Source: an uncultured Bryobacterales bacterium
Lineage (GTDB): Bacteria > Acidobacteriota > Terriglobia > Bryobacterales > Bryobacteraceae
Length of the DNA stretch: 64,000 bases
NCBI GenBank assembly: GCA_937959285.1
Contig: CALGAR010000134.1
Span: 1-64,000, forward strand
Direction of reading: 5' to 3'
Shown: positions 34,101 to 42,567 of the stretch, in pieces
How the letters are laid out: each line of letters starts with the position of its first letter
Numbering within the stretch: position 1 is the stretch's first letter
Position numbers and translations under genes: made by a program
Notes under the pieces: generated by a model
Database searches by the model: none
Told to the model about the DNA's origin: nothing
The model's input: only the letters and a program-made list of their open reading frames with translations

Positions 34101-34718
34101 TTATATGGGGATCGGGCCGCCGGCAAGGGTATCCCGAAACCAGCGCCTGCGACGCTCCCGAAACAAGCGCGCGAGCGAGTATTCGCTGTGCCGCCGCTGG
34201 TTCGAGTATATCCGCGCCGCCGAGTCACAGAAGCTTTCGCAGACGTACTCCCTCCATCTTCTCGGATGTGTGATCGGATCCCCGGGATGCAAGAGCGTTT
34301 TCCGCATTTCCGCCGACCATCCCAGTTCACCCCGCGCGCGACGACGGATTTCCGACGCCAGCAGCGCACCAAACGATCTCCGGCGGGCGTTGCCCAGCCG
34401 CAGCCAGACAAAGTGAAAGAGTTCATGCACAAGAATCCGGGAAAGATTTCTTGGGTTCCGGAGGAGACCCGCTTCGAGCACGATACGCCGCTCGCGAAGA
34501 AACGCCGCGGCATGAACGCCAGTGCCCTTTACGCCGGCTGAGAGCAATTTACCCCGGTAGGCGCGCAGCGCCGGTAGAAACGACAAAGCAATCGGTTTCC
34601 CTTGAAGCGGCGGAAGGCCGGCAAGCGCGGTCGCGAGCAGCGGCCTGTACTCATCGAGATCCGGTGCAAGCTGAAGCTCGAATCCCGGCGTATCCTGCAA
34701 TGTCGACATGGATCTCAT
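34101..34718 (-). CDS. Small HExxH putative zinc metallopeptidase, unrecognised family
   Basis: A 205-residue, arginine-rich protein with no signal or membrane span. It holds HELFH at residues 98-102, in a helix preceded by SRILVHEL, and a later ESFCD with E160 placed where the third ligand of a gluzincin would be expected, about 58 residues on. This makes a zinc peptidase fold likely by eye, but I cannot name the family and an inactive form is possible. The gene lies 18 bases upstream of the TlpA-type gene on the same strand. Start ATG 34718; ATG 34709 is an alternative. Confidence 0.65.
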   Translation of the reverse strand: MRSMSTLQDTPGFELQLAPDLDEYRPLLATALAGLPPLQGKPIALSFLPALRAYRGKLLSAGVKGTGVHAAAFLRERRIVLEAGLLRNPRNLSRILVHELFHFVWLRLGNARRRSFGALLASEIRRRARGELGWSAEMRKTLLHPGDPITHPRRWREYVCESFCDSAARIYSNQRRHSEYSLARLFRERRRRWFRDTLAGGPIPI

Positions 34719-34786
34719 TGCCGGTCGATCCTGTTGTCAGCCGCGCCCGTCTTCCGCAATTGCCCGCTGCTCCAGAATGAATCTAT

Positions 34787-35746
34787 CTAATTCTTCGGCT
34801 CCTGGGCTTTCTGCGGCGAGAAGTACGAGGGCGTTTGAATTTCGACCTTCACCTGCTTGCCGAGGGATTCCAGCCATGCCTGCATCTGTTTATCACGAAG
34901 CTCCGTGGAAATCGCGCCCGCCGCCTGCTCATAGGTCTGCGAACCTGCCTCTTCTGCCCGGAAAATGTAGAAGCCGAACGGCTGGCGCACCGGATCGCTC
35001 ACTTCGCCCGTCTTCAAGGCAAAGATCACGGCCTTAATGTGGTCCGGAATCCTGTCTCCCTTCTTGAACGTGCCGAAGTCGCCGTCTTTGGCTACAGAGT
35101 TCGGATCCTGGGAGTGCTCCTTCACCAGCTTGACGAAATCCGCTCCGGCGCGTGCTTCCTTCACGATGCTCTTCGCCTTTTCCAGAGCTTCCGCTTCCGT
35201 CAGCACCTTCTTTTCCTTTCCGTCCTGAGGAGGCGGCGAGGAGCTGAACGGAATGTAAATGGCTTTGATCTTGACGAAGGTGTACTTATCCTTGTTGGCT
35301 TCGTAGTACTTCTTCACTTCTTCAGGCGGGACGACAAACTGGTTGTACTTGTGGTCCAGTTCGGCCTGATAAAGTACCTGCATCTTTGCATACTCGATCC
35401 GTTCCTTAAACGGGCTGACCTTCTCCAGACCTTGCTCTTCCGCCATTTTTGAAAGGGCCATTAACAACCCGTACTGCTGGAGGAACTCCTGAGGGTTTGA
35501 ATTCATGTTCTGCTTCAGCACGGGAAAGGAGCTCGCAAGCACATCTAATTCACCGGCGGTGAACTTGCGCCCATCGACCGTTGCCACCACAGTGCTCGGA
35601 GTGATGAAGACAACCGGAACGGACACACCCTGAGATTCCACAGGTTTCGTCTCAGCTGGTTTCGGAGCGGGCGGTTCTGCCGTGCTGGGAGCCTGCGCAA
35701 AAACAGCGGAGGCGAGAGCGATACCGAAACAAAAGGGGAGTTTCAT
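34787..35746 (-). CDS. Periplasmic parvulin-type peptidyl-prolyl isomerase (SurA/PrsA-like)
   Basis: A 319-residue exported protein with a signal ending near AVFAQA and a proline-rich linker. A SurA-N-type helical region (about 55-135) is followed by a parvulin domain (about 150-285) with KAKSIVKEARAGADFVKL, DGDFGTFKKGDRIP and FGFYIFRAEE. It assists folding of exported proteins, probably in the periplasm. It lies in the same direction as, and 68 bases before, the HExxH gene. A TAAAAT hexamer upstream of ATG 35746 could be its -10. Confidence 0.9.
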   Translation of the reverse strand: MKLPFCFGIALASAVFAQAPSTAEPPAPKPAETKPVESQGVSVPVVFITPSTVVATVDGRKFTAGELDVLASSFPVLKQNMNSNPQEFLQQYGLLMALSKMAEEQGLEKVSPFKERIEYAKMQVLYQAELDHKYNQFVVPPEEVKKYYEANKDKYTFVKIKAIYIPFSSSPPPQDGKEKKVLTEAEALEKAKSIVKEARAGADFVKLVKEHSQDPNSVAKDGDFGTFKKGDRIPDHIKAVIFALKTGEVSDPVRQPFGFYIFRAEEAGSQTYEQAAGAISTELRDKQMQAWLESLGKQVKVEIQTPSYFSPQKAQEPKN

Positions 35747-35816
35747 AGGCTTGCGGTAAACGCTCCGATTTTATCATGCGGCCTTGACCACCCTACATTT
35801 ACAAGCGCTACATCGC

Positions 35817-36179
35817 TTACCTGGTGTCCCCGGCGGATTTGACACGCGCCTTGCGAATCCCTTGGGAAGCCCGTTCGCGCCCCTCTTTTGACACCTGGAT
35901 TTTGTTGATCACCTGCCGCGCTCCCGCCGACTTGGCCATCCTTGTGGCAGCAGCCTTGCGCTGGACGACATCGGTCTTTCCAGTGATCGTTGCGGTTGTG
36001 CCCTTGACGTATACCTGAAACCCCTCGGAAGCTACTTTCGACTTCGAAAACCGTTCCAGGATTGCTTCTCTCAGAGCCTCATCGCGCAAACCGGGATTCG
36101 CCGCATTCTGCTGCGCCTGACCCGCCGCAGCGAGCAGTGAAGCAAGCAAGCACACGATAAGCACTGCAGCTTGTCTCAT
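35817..36179 (-). CDS. Secreted BON-domain protein
   Basis: A 120-residue exported protein. The signal ends near AAGQAQ; the rest is one BON-like domain with REAILERFSKSKV, FQVYVKGTTATITGKTD and ARQVINKIQVS. BON domains bind phospholipids or other envelope surfaces, as in OsmY. ATG 36179 was chosen over an upstream extension to 36287, since it places the signal peptide at the N-terminus. Divergent from the MocA-type gene, with 49 bases between starts. A short hairpin at 35803-35818 overlaps its stop. Confidence 0.75.
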   Translation of the reverse strand: MRQAAVLIVCLLASLLAAAGQAQQNAANPGLRDEALREAILERFSKSKVASEGFQVYVKGTTATITGKTDVVQRKAAATRMAKSAGARQVINKIQVSKEGRERASQGIRKARVKSAGDTR

Positions 36180-36216
36180 ACCGGCATTGTGTTCAGACGC
36201 GCCGAAACTTCTCGTG

Positions 36217-36222
36217 TATAAT
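36217..36222 (+). promoter_or_regulatory. Consensus -10 immediately before the MocA-type gene
   Basis: TATAAT, a perfect -10, ends six bases before ATG 36229. A start seven bases downstream would place the first transcribed base on the A of the ATG, a leaderless arrangement. No Shine-Dalgarno or clear -35 is seen. Confidence 0.5.
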
Positions 36223-36228
36223 TCGCTC

Positions 36229-37437
36229 ATGCAGAATCCGGGCGTTGGTCGGCGGTCCTTCCTTCGCGCTGCCGGGGGAACCGCCATGGCGATGACAGCG
36301 TTGTCCTATTCGCAGGTTCGTGGAGCCAATGATCGTATACGCCTCGGCGTCGTTGGGGCGGGAGATCGAGGGCGTCACGTGATGGGTCTGTTTCAGAAGG
36401 TGCCGCAAGTAGAGGTCGCCGCCGTTTGCGACATATACGCAAACAACATCGACCTTGCGAAACAGAAGGCTCCGGCAGCTCAGGGGTTCAGTGACCATCG
36501 TAAGCTGCTCGAAATGCGCAATCTGGACGCGGTGCTCATTGCCACGCCGGATCACTGGCATAGCCGGATAACGATAGACGCCCTGAACGCAGGCAAGGAC
36601 GTCTATGTGGAGAAGCCCCTCACCCTCACGATCGAAGAAGGACCCGAGATCGTCAAGGCTGCGCGCGTAAACAACCGGATCTGCCAGGTCGGGATGCAGC
36701 AGCGTTCAGGCGCGCATTACATTCTGGCCCGCGACCAGTACATCCGGCGGCTGGGCCACGTCACGCTCGCGCGAACGTGGTGGCACGGAAATTCGTATCA
36801 CTTGCGCCGCGCGCCGGCGTCGCTGCAGACTCGCCCCAGTAATCTCGATTGGGCCCGCTTTCTCGGTCCTCTCAAGTGGAGGGACTACGATCCCCAGCAG
36901 TATTTCAACTGGCGCGCTTACCTCGATTTTGGCGGCGGACAAGTGACAGATTTGTTCACGCATTGGATCGACGTGGTCCACATGTTCCTTGGCCATGACA
37001 TCCCCACATCGGCAGTTGCCGCAGGCGGTGTCTATTACTACAAGGACGGAAGAACCGCTCCCGACACCATCAACGTGCTGCTGGAGTACGGCGACCACTA
37101 CACCGCTACGTTTGAAGCCACACTGGCGCCCGGAATTCGCGGGGCGGCGGTCGAGATCTGCGGTACGGAAGGCCGGCTCTGGATTGACCGCAGCAAGATG
37201 GAGTTTTACACCGCCGAGCGGGGAGCGAAACCCGAAGTTGTGCAGGGTCCGGATTACGACTTTACGCTGGACCACGTGAAGAACTTCCTGGATTGCTGCC
37301 GCAGCCGCAAGCTGCCCAACGGCGATGTGCTCATCGGGCACCGGTCGGCGCAGGCCTCGCACCTCGGCAATATCGCCTATCTGCAGAAGCGGCGGCTCAA
37401 GTTCGATCCCGAGCGGGAAGAAATTCTTCCGCTCTAA
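36229..37437 (+). CDS. Tat-exported Gfo/Idh/MocA-family oxidoreductase
   Basis: A 402-residue protein. The N-terminus has a twin-arginine signal (RRSFLRAAGG) ahead of a Rossmann fold with RLGVVGAGDRGRHV, VCDIYANN, and ATPDHWH and EKPLTLTIEEG, which mark the NAD(P)-binding and active-site regions of the family. The C-terminal part holds the alpha/beta domain with GGQVTDLFTHWIDV. Such exported oxidoreductases are numerous in Acidobacteriota and Bacteroidota and act on sugars or polyols, including glycoside oxidation; substrate unknown. Divergent from the BON gene and convergent with a phosphotriesterase-like gene. Confidence 0.9.
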   Translation: MQNPGVGRRSFLRAAGGTAMAMTALSYSQVRGANDRIRLGVVGAGDRGRHVMGLFQKVPQVEVAAVCDIYANNIDLAKQKAPAAQGFSDHRKLLEMRNLDAVLIATPDHWHSRITIDALNAGKDVYVEKPLTLTIEEGPEIVKAARVNNRICQVGMQQRSGAHYILARDQYIRRLGHVTLARTWWHGNSYHLRRAPASLQTRPSNLDWARFLGPLKWRDYDPQQYFNWRAYLDFGGGQVTDLFTHWIDVVHMFLGHDIPTSAVAAGGVYYYKDGRTAPDTINVLLEYGDHYTATFEATLAPGIRGAAVEICGTEGRLWIDRSKMEFYTAERGAKPEVVQGPDYDFTLDHVKNFLDCCRSRKLPNGDVLIGHRSAQASHLGNIAYLQKRRLKFDPEREEILPL

Positions 37438-37464
37438 GGCTGCCGCCCCAGGCCGGAGGGACAG

Positions 37465-38388
37465 CTAGCCGAACGCCTGGGCCGGATTCACCTCCAGCAA
37501 CTGCCGGACGATACGCTCTTCGAGTCCTTGAATGAAGTGCGTGTAGATGTACGAATAGTCGCGGAATTCTCCGCCGTCCGGCTCGCCGACGTGATACCAT
37601 CCGGCGTCCTGTGAGATGAGGGTGCGGCTCAGGAGATTCTGTTCGGCCATATGCACGATGCATTCATGGTGCCAGCGCGCAGTCTTGGGGCTGATGCCAT
37701 CGAATTCCACCCATGCTCCGGCGCGCGCCACCTGCTCGTGTATGCTGTGATCTTTCTCGCTCTGCGCGTGTACCCACACGAATTTGGACGGCTTGACCCG
37801 TCGTGACTGGACAACTTCGAGCTGCTCTAAGGCTGCCTGTCCGTTGCCGGTGTGGGAAGCGATGGTGAGACCTGTTTCCGCCGAGGTGATCGCGGCGGCT
37901 GTGATCAATTTGCGGTCCAGCGGGTGAAGGGGGTTGCTCCCGCTGACGCCAATCTTGATAAACCTCGGCTTCACTCCGTCGATTCCGCGCTTTGCCTCCT
38001 GGACCCACCGCGCGGCAAGCTCCTCCGGGCTTTCCGTCATTGCGTAAGGGGGAAGGTACCGAAAGTCCTTGCCGGCGCCGTAGAGGCCTGTGTTTGTCCA
38101 GATCTCGATCCCCGTTTCCTCCGACAGCTTTTGAAGGAGCTTCGGGTCGCGACCAAGATAGTTGGGAGTGCATTCCTGGAGCCGGCGGCAGCCGTGGCGC
38201 TTCAGATCCTCGAGGTACGGTTTGACGATGCGAATCACTTCCCGGGCATCGTACCGGCTTCGCGAAACTTCGTCTGCTCCAATAAAGTCAACGAGGATGT
38301 GCTCGTGGACCAGGATGGTTTGGAAGGCTGCTCCTCGCAGTGCTGGCGCTGCAAGAAGACTGAGTGCTTCGCGTCGTGTCATCGCCAT
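37465..38388 (-). CDS. Phosphotriesterase-family metal-dependent hydrolase
   Basis: A 307-residue amidohydrolase-superfamily protein. Metal ligands appear as H28 and H30 in VHEHI, the carboxylated lysine in RFIKIGVSG, a histidine in ASHTGNG, another in VWVHAQ and the aspartate in ISQDAGW. The N-terminus TRREALSLLAAPAL looks like a Tat or Sec signal. Members hydrolyse lactones, phosphotriesters or carbohydrates; the substrate here is unknown. Both this and the facing MocA-type protein look exported, which suggests a shared extracytoplasmic carbohydrate route, though they are convergent. Confidence 0.88.
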   Translation of the reverse strand: MAMTRREALSLLAAPALRGAAFQTILVHEHILVDFIGADEVSRSRYDAREVIRIVKPYLEDLKRHGCRRLQECTPNYLGRDPKLLQKLSEETGIEIWTNTGLYGAGKDFRYLPPYAMTESPEELAARWVQEAKRGIDGVKPRFIKIGVSGSNPLHPLDRKLITAAAITSAETGLTIASHTGNGQAALEQLEVVQSRRVKPSKFVWVHAQSEKDHSIHEQVARAGAWVEFDGISPKTARWHHECIVHMAEQNLLSRTLISQDAGWYHVGEPDGGEFRDYSYIYTHFIQGLEERIVRQLLEVNPAQAFG

Positions 38389-38418
38389 CGATCCAATCTT
38401 ACTGCCGGAAGAGGACGG

Positions 38419-38868
38419 CTATGGGACGACGAGGCGATCGGGGTCGATGATGTGCTTGAAGCGTCCGTCGAGGCGCACGCGAGCGATCCGCCAGGGAACC
38501 GGGTTTTCGGGAAGCGCTGTGATTTTATTTATGGGGATCGGGACGACTTTGGATACGCGATCTGCCAGCAGCGCAACCGGCCGGGGTAAGGTGTCAGCAG
38601 CTCGAACGGCGATCAGGATGACGTATCGTCTTCGCTGCCTTCGGGAGTCGCTGGCCGACGGCGATCCGCAGGAGACGATTGGAATGGACTGGCCGCGTAC
38701 AACGATGCACTGCGCAGCGAGCTGGGTTCCATCATCATCGCGAATTGAATGGATCTCCAGGACGCGTTGTGATGGAACCGCAAACTCTTCCTTGCCGCTT
38801 CGGAAAATGAGATAGGGCCGAGTTGCCGCCCGGTGTTCGTCCAAAACTGGGGAGCGGACCATTCTCAC
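38419..38868 (-). CDS. CheW-domain chemotaxis protein
   Basis: A 149-residue protein made of a single CheW-like domain, with YLIFRSGKEEFAVPSQRVLEIHSI, a C-terminal VALLADRVSKVVPIP and RIARVRLDGRFKHIIDP. It would couple receptors to CheA. The start is GTG 38868, three bases after the cheX stop. No CheA or receptor gene lies nearby, so it must act with remote partners or serve another two-component assembly. Downstream gap to the phosphotriesterase-type gene is 30 bases. Confidence 0.82.
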   Translation of the reverse strand: MRMVRSPVLDEHRAATRPYLIFRSGKEEFAVPSQRVLEIHSIRDDDGTQLAAQCIVVRGQSIPIVSCGSPSASDSRRQRRRYVILIAVRAADTLPRPVALLADRVSKVVPIPINKITALPENPVPWRIARVRLDGRFKHIIDPDRLVVP

Positions 38869-38871
38869 GGC

Positions 38872-39402
38872 TCAAACTGACCGCATCCCCGCCATCCAGA
38901 AACGCGAGTGCGCGGTCTTGCCGTCCTCATTCGGAGCGAGGCAAACCTGCACCTCGATGCGCTCGTCGTTCCAGAAGAACGGAACGCCAACCCACTCACT
39001 GTTGCCAACCGTGCGCGTGATGAAGTTCCTTCCGTAGATTACGGTCGGGATGCTCAAGCCCATCGGCCCGAACTGTTCCTCGAGGCTGGTCTTGACATTC
39101 CCGATGATCATGTTCGTGACTTCCGCGACCGCGTCGAGCACCTCGGAATTTACTGCCGGGTAGTCGTTCATGAGAAAGCCGGCGGCAATCTTGCAGGCCA
39201 TCTCCGCGCTGCAGAAAACGCTGCCTGTTCCGATCCAGGCGCCTGCCAGTCCGATGAGGGAAACTACTCCTTCGCTGGGGCCGGGATCAGAACCGCCCAG
39301 ATATGCCTCACCGCTGGTAATTTCAGTCCCGAGCATGGTCGAAAAGACATGCCCGGTGGCCTCCTTTACAAGTTTTGCCAGTTGCTCTGTGCTCATGGAC
39401 AT
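38872..39402 (-). CDS. cheX: CheX-like CheY-P phosphatase
   Basis: A 176-residue protein of the CheX/CheC group. The EVTNMIIGNVK motif supplies the glutamate and asparagine used to hydrolyse the aspartyl phosphate of CheY. GVVSLIGLAGAWIGTGSVFC is the beta-strand core. The start ATG 39402 has AGGAG upstream. It sits between cheY and cheW on the same strand (gaps of 10 and 3 bases), so it probably resets the CheY made from the neighbouring gene. Confidence 0.85.
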   Translation of the reverse strand: MSMSTEQLAKLVKEATGHVFSTMLGTEITSGEAYLGGSDPGPSEGVVSLIGLAGAWIGTGSVFCSAEMACKIAAGFLMNDYPAVNSEVLDAVAEVTNMIIGNVKTSLEEQFGPMGLSIPTVIYGRNFITRTVGNSEWVGVPFFWNDERIEVQVCLAPNEDGKTAHSRFWMAGMRSV

Positions 39403-39412
39403 CTGGGATCTC

Positions 39413-39784
39413 CTAAATCAGGCCGGCGAGCTTTTCCTTGATCTGGTCGGCAGTAAATGGCTTGCGTACGTATCCGGAAGCTCCCAGTTGCACAGCTTCC
39501 ATGACCTTGTTTTGGCTGCCTTCCGTTGTGATCATCACAACAGGGACATCCTTCCAGGCCGCATTCGCTCGTACGCGCCCAAGGAATTGCAGGCCGTCCA
39601 TGTTCGGCATGTTGATGTCGGAAAGTATGAGCTGGACTTTTTCCTTCTGCAAAAGATCCAGCGCTTCATTCCCATCCCCCGCTTCCAGGACACGACCGAC
39701 CGGTACGTCGGCTTGAACCAGGACGCGCTGCAGGATCTTTCGAATGGCGGCTGAATCGTCGACGATCAAAATATCAAGAGCCAT
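39413..39784 (-). CDS. cheY: CheY-like single-domain response regulator
   Basis: A 123-residue receiver domain. The acidic pocket is D9 and D10, the phospho-acceptor D56 in LILSDINMPNMDG, the switch threonine T86 or T87 and the conserved lysine K108 in YVRKPF. There is no output domain. Followed by cheX and cheW, it forms a mini-cluster without a kinase. Start ATG 39784 has GGAGA upstream. Confidence 0.93.
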   Translation of the reverse strand: MALDILIVDDSAAIRKILQRVLVQADVPVGRVLEAGDGNEALDLLQKEKVQLILSDINMPNMDGLQFLGRVRANAAWKDVPVVMITTEGSQNKVMEAVQLGASGYVRKPFTADQIKEKLAGLI

Positions 39785-39847
39785 CGTGTCTCCTTAGACA
39801 AGAGGCTCATCGGCAAAGCTTAGAAGGGCTTGAGGAAAAGCGGCGAT

Positions 39848-40912
39848 CTATGCCAGATGGCGGAGCACCGCCTCCGTGACATCCGAGGTTCCGCTAGTCC
39901 CGCCAAGGTCCGGAGGCAGCGTCTTCCCCTCGGCTAGTACTGCCGCGACAGCCCGTTCTATTGCCTGCGCAGCCACCGGTTCGCCCAGATGCTCGAGCAT
40001 CATGCCTGCCGACAGGATGGCGGCCAGAGGGTTGACGATCCCCTTGCCCGCAATATCCGGGGCAGATCCGTGGACTGGCTCGAACATGGAGGGATATCGA
40101 CGCAGCGGGTCGAGGTTTGCGCTCGCCGCGAGGCCGATGCTTCCGGTGAGGATCGCCGAAAGATCGCTGAGGATATCGCCGAACAGGTTGGACGCCACAA
40201 CGACGTCGAAGCTCTGGGGACGCCTTACGAAGTTCATGGCGGCCGCATCCACGAGCAGAGATTCGGTCTTAATGTCCGGGAACTCCGCCGCTACGCTCTG
40301 AAACACGCGGTCCCATAGCACCATGCTGTAGGCCTGCGCATTCGATTTCGTAATGGACGTGACCGTCCTGCGCTTGTTTCTACGCCGCGCAAGCTCGAAC
40401 GCAAAGCGGATGATCCGTTCGACACCGCGCCGGGTGAACACGGAGGTCTGAATGGCGACTTCGTCGGACTGCTCGTGATAAACGAAGCCGCCAATCGGTG
40501 AGTACTCACCTTCCGTGTTCTCGCGAACGACAACCATGTCAATGGAGCCAAACTCTACGTCTCGAAGCGGGGAGCGGACGCCCGGATAGAGCACCGCTGG
40601 CCGGACATTCGCGTATTGATCGAAGGCGCGCCGGATAGGGAGCAGCAGGCCATGGAGCGTGACATGATCCGGTATCGAGGGATGCCCGACCGCGCCCAGC
40701 AGAATGGCGTCAAAGTCGCGCAGCACGTTTAGCCCGTCCTCCGGCATCATCCGTCCGTTGCGGAAGTAGTAATCCGAACCCCAGTCGAACTCCGTGTACT
40801 TCAGAGTGAAGCCGAACTTTGAGGAGACCAGATCAATGACGCGACGCGCCGCCGGGACAACCTCCTGCCCCACGCCGTCTCCAGCAATCACAGCGATCGA
40901 ATAGCAAGCCAT
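39848..40912 (-). CDS. Tartrate/malate/isopropylmalate-type beta-decarboxylating dehydrogenase
   Basis: A 354-residue NAD-dependent enzyme that oxidises and decarboxylates a 2-hydroxy acid. GDGVGQEVVPAARR, ENTEGEYSPIGGFVY, the TKSNAQ catalytic-lysine helix, SNLFGDILSDL and FEPVHGSAPDIAGKG are family signatures. FDWGSDYYFRNGRMMP near residue 45 is typical of tartrate dehydrogenase or D-malate dehydrogenase (TtuC/DmlA) rather than LeuB. ATG 40912 has AGGAG eight bases upstream. The gap to the divergent SDR gene is only 24 bases, so their promoters must overlap the coding regions. Confidence 0.9.
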   Translation of the reverse strand: MACYSIAVIAGDGVGQEVVPAARRVIDLVSSKFGFTLKYTEFDWGSDYYFRNGRMMPEDGLNVLRDFDAILLGAVGHPSIPDHVTLHGLLLPIRRAFDQYANVRPAVLYPGVRSPLRDVEFGSIDMVVVRENTEGEYSPIGGFVYHEQSDEVAIQTSVFTRRGVERIIRFAFELARRRNKRRTVTSITKSNAQAYSMVLWDRVFQSVAAEFPDIKTESLLVDAAAMNFVRRPQSFDVVVASNLFGDILSDLSAILTGSIGLAASANLDPLRRYPSMFEPVHGSAPDIAGKGIVNPLAAILSAGMMLEHLGEPVAAQAIERAVAAVLAEGKTLPPDLGGTSGTSDVTEAVLRHLA

Positions 40913-40924
40913 TGGAAAAGCTCC

Positions 40925-40930
40925 TATCAT
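40925..40930 (+). promoter_or_regulatory. Candidate -10, leaderless start of the SDR gene
   Basis: TATCAT ends six bases before GTG 40937, with no Shine-Dalgarno site. Any -35 would lie inside the first codons of the divergent dehydrogenase gene; none matches TTGACA well. Confidence 0.4.
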
Positions 40931-40936
40931 AACAGA

Positions 40937-41716
40937 GTGGCTGAAGTGAACCTGTTCTCGTTGCGCGGGCGCACGGCTCTGGTCGCCGGGGCGAGCCGCG
41001 GTATTGGATTGGCGATTGCGCGGGCGATGGCCCGCAGCGGTGCAGATACGATCATGGCTGCGCGTTCGACCGAGGAGCTCGAGAGTCAAGCATCAATGCT
41101 TCGCGAGCAGGGATTTTCTGCCCGCGCGATGTATCTGGACATCTCCGATCCGCACTCCGTGCATCAGGCGGTGGACGGGCTCCCCGAGATTGACATTCTG
41201 GTGAACGTGGCGGGTACGAACATCCGCAAGCGATTCGAAGAGTACACGCTCGGCGAGTATGAAAAGATCATGCGCGTGAACCTCGACGGTATTTTCGAGT
41301 TGACGCAGCAGGTCGGAAGCCGCATGATTGCGCGCGGCAAGGGCGGCAAGATCATCCATGTCGGCAGCCTCATGTCGCTGCTCGGCCTGCCTTACGTGAC
41401 GGTCTACGCGATGACGAAGAGCGCGATTGCCGGCTTGACGCGGTCGCTCGCCGCCGAGTGGGGCAAGTACGACATCCAGGTCAACTGCATTGCGCCGGGC
41501 TTCATTCTCACGGATCTCAACCGGAACATGTGGCAGAGCCCCGTCATGGACAAGTGGCGGGAAGGAGTGCAGGCGAACCCGCGCATGGGCGTCCCCGACG
41601 ACATTGCACCCCTGGCGGTCTTCCTTGCCGGGCCGGGTTCGGACTATATTACCGGTCAGGTGATTGCGGTCGACGGCGGCTACACGACGACTGCCGTCTG
41701 GCCATTTGAACCGTGA
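40937..41716 (+). CDS. Short-chain dehydrogenase/reductase
   Basis: A 259-residue classical SDR. The NAD(P)-binding GASRGIGLA begins at residue 18, NVAG follows at 90, and the catalytic S144, Y157 and K161 are in place (VYAMTKS). The C-terminal GQVIAVDGGYTT is typical of gluconate 5-dehydrogenase and related sugar or polyol dehydrogenases, so a sugar-acid substrate is likely but not proved. Start GTG 40937. Its stop overlaps the GTG of the next gene by three bases. Confidence 0.92.
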   Translation: MAEVNLFSLRGRTALVAGASRGIGLAIARAMARSGADTIMAARSTEELESQASMLREQGFSARAMYLDISDPHSVHQAVDGLPEIDILVNVAGTNIRKRFEEYTLGEYEKIMRVNLDGIFELTQQVGSRMIARGKGGKIIHVGSLMSLLGLPYVTVYAMTKSAIAGLTRSLAAEWGKYDIQVNCIAPGFILTDLNRNMWQSPVMDKWREGVQANPRMGVPDDIAPLAVFLAGPGSDYITGQVIAVDGGYTTTAVWPFEP

Positions 41717-42567
41717 GGTCTCTGGTTCTCATTCTGGGGCTCCTGACGTTGGGGGCCGCGCAGTCTCCCACGGACAGTTTTGTCTGTCCCATGGATCCGG
41801 ATATTCGGTCGTCGAAGCCGGCCCGCTGTTCCCGCTGCGGCATGAAGCTTGTGCCGGGGATTCCGGATCCGGTCGAATATCCGGTCCGGATCTCGACGCG
41901 GCCCCGTGTCATCAAGCCGGGGCAGACGGTCGAGCTGGCGTTCGAGATTCAGGATCCGAAAACGGGGAAGAGGACGGGCCGCCTGGAGATCGTCCACGAG
42001 AAGCTCTTCCACCTGTTTCTCATCAGTGAAGATCTCCGTTACTTTGCACATGAGCATCCCGAGCCGGGGAAGGACGGAATCTTCCGCTTTCCCACTGTCT
42101 TTCCCAAACCTGGCTTGTACCGGGTTCTGTGTGACTTCTACCCTTCCGGGGGGACACCGCAAGTCGCCGTCAAGACGCTGATCACCGCCGGGTATCAGCC
42201 GCCCGAAGTCCTGGAGCCGGCGAAATTGACAGCAGACCTGTCGCCCAAAACATCGGAAAACTTAACCGTGGAACTTACAACGGAGCCGGCCGAACCAATC
42301 GCGGGATTGAAGACGCTGCTGTTCTTCCGCCTGACACCATCGGAAGGACTGGAACCTTATCTGGGAGCCTGGGGACATCTGCTGGCGGCGAGCGGCGACC
42401 TCGTCGACGTGATTCATACGCATCCGTTCATCGCCGATGGCGGGCCGCAGGTACAGTTCAACGTGATTTTTCCGCGGGAAGCGATCTATCGGGTTTGGGT
42501 ACAGTTTCAGCGGGAAGGGAAGGTGAATACAGTCGCTTTCAATATTCCCGTGAAGAGGCTGCGCTAG
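41713..42567 (+). CDS. Secreted protein with heavy-metal-binding (HMBD) zinc-ribbon-like domain
   Basis: A 284-residue exported protein starting at GTG 41713 in a GTGA overlap with the SDR. After a short signal (ending near GAAQS) comes CPMDPDIRSSKPARC with CSRCGMKL, the small metal-binding domain found in copper and cobalt-zinc efflux proteins. Two beta-sandwich-like segments follow, with a histidine cluster near residue 115 (YFAHEHPE) and another late (IHTHPF). It may bind copper in the periplasm. Function is unknown; no efflux pump is adjacent. Confidence 0.78.
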   Translation: MRSLVLILGLLTLGAAQSPTDSFVCPMDPDIRSSKPARCSRCGMKLVPGIPDPVEYPVRISTRPRVIKPGQTVELAFEIQDPKTGKRTGRLEIVHEKLFHLFLISEDLRYFAHEHPEPGKDGIFRFPTVFPKPGLYRVLCDFYPSGGTPQVAVKTLITAGYQPPEVLEPAKLTADLSPKTSENLTVELTTEPAEPIAGLKTLLFFRLTPSEGLEPYLGAWGHLLAASGDLVDVIHTHPFIADGGPQVQFNVIFPREAIYRVWVQFQREGKVNTVAFNIPVKRLR

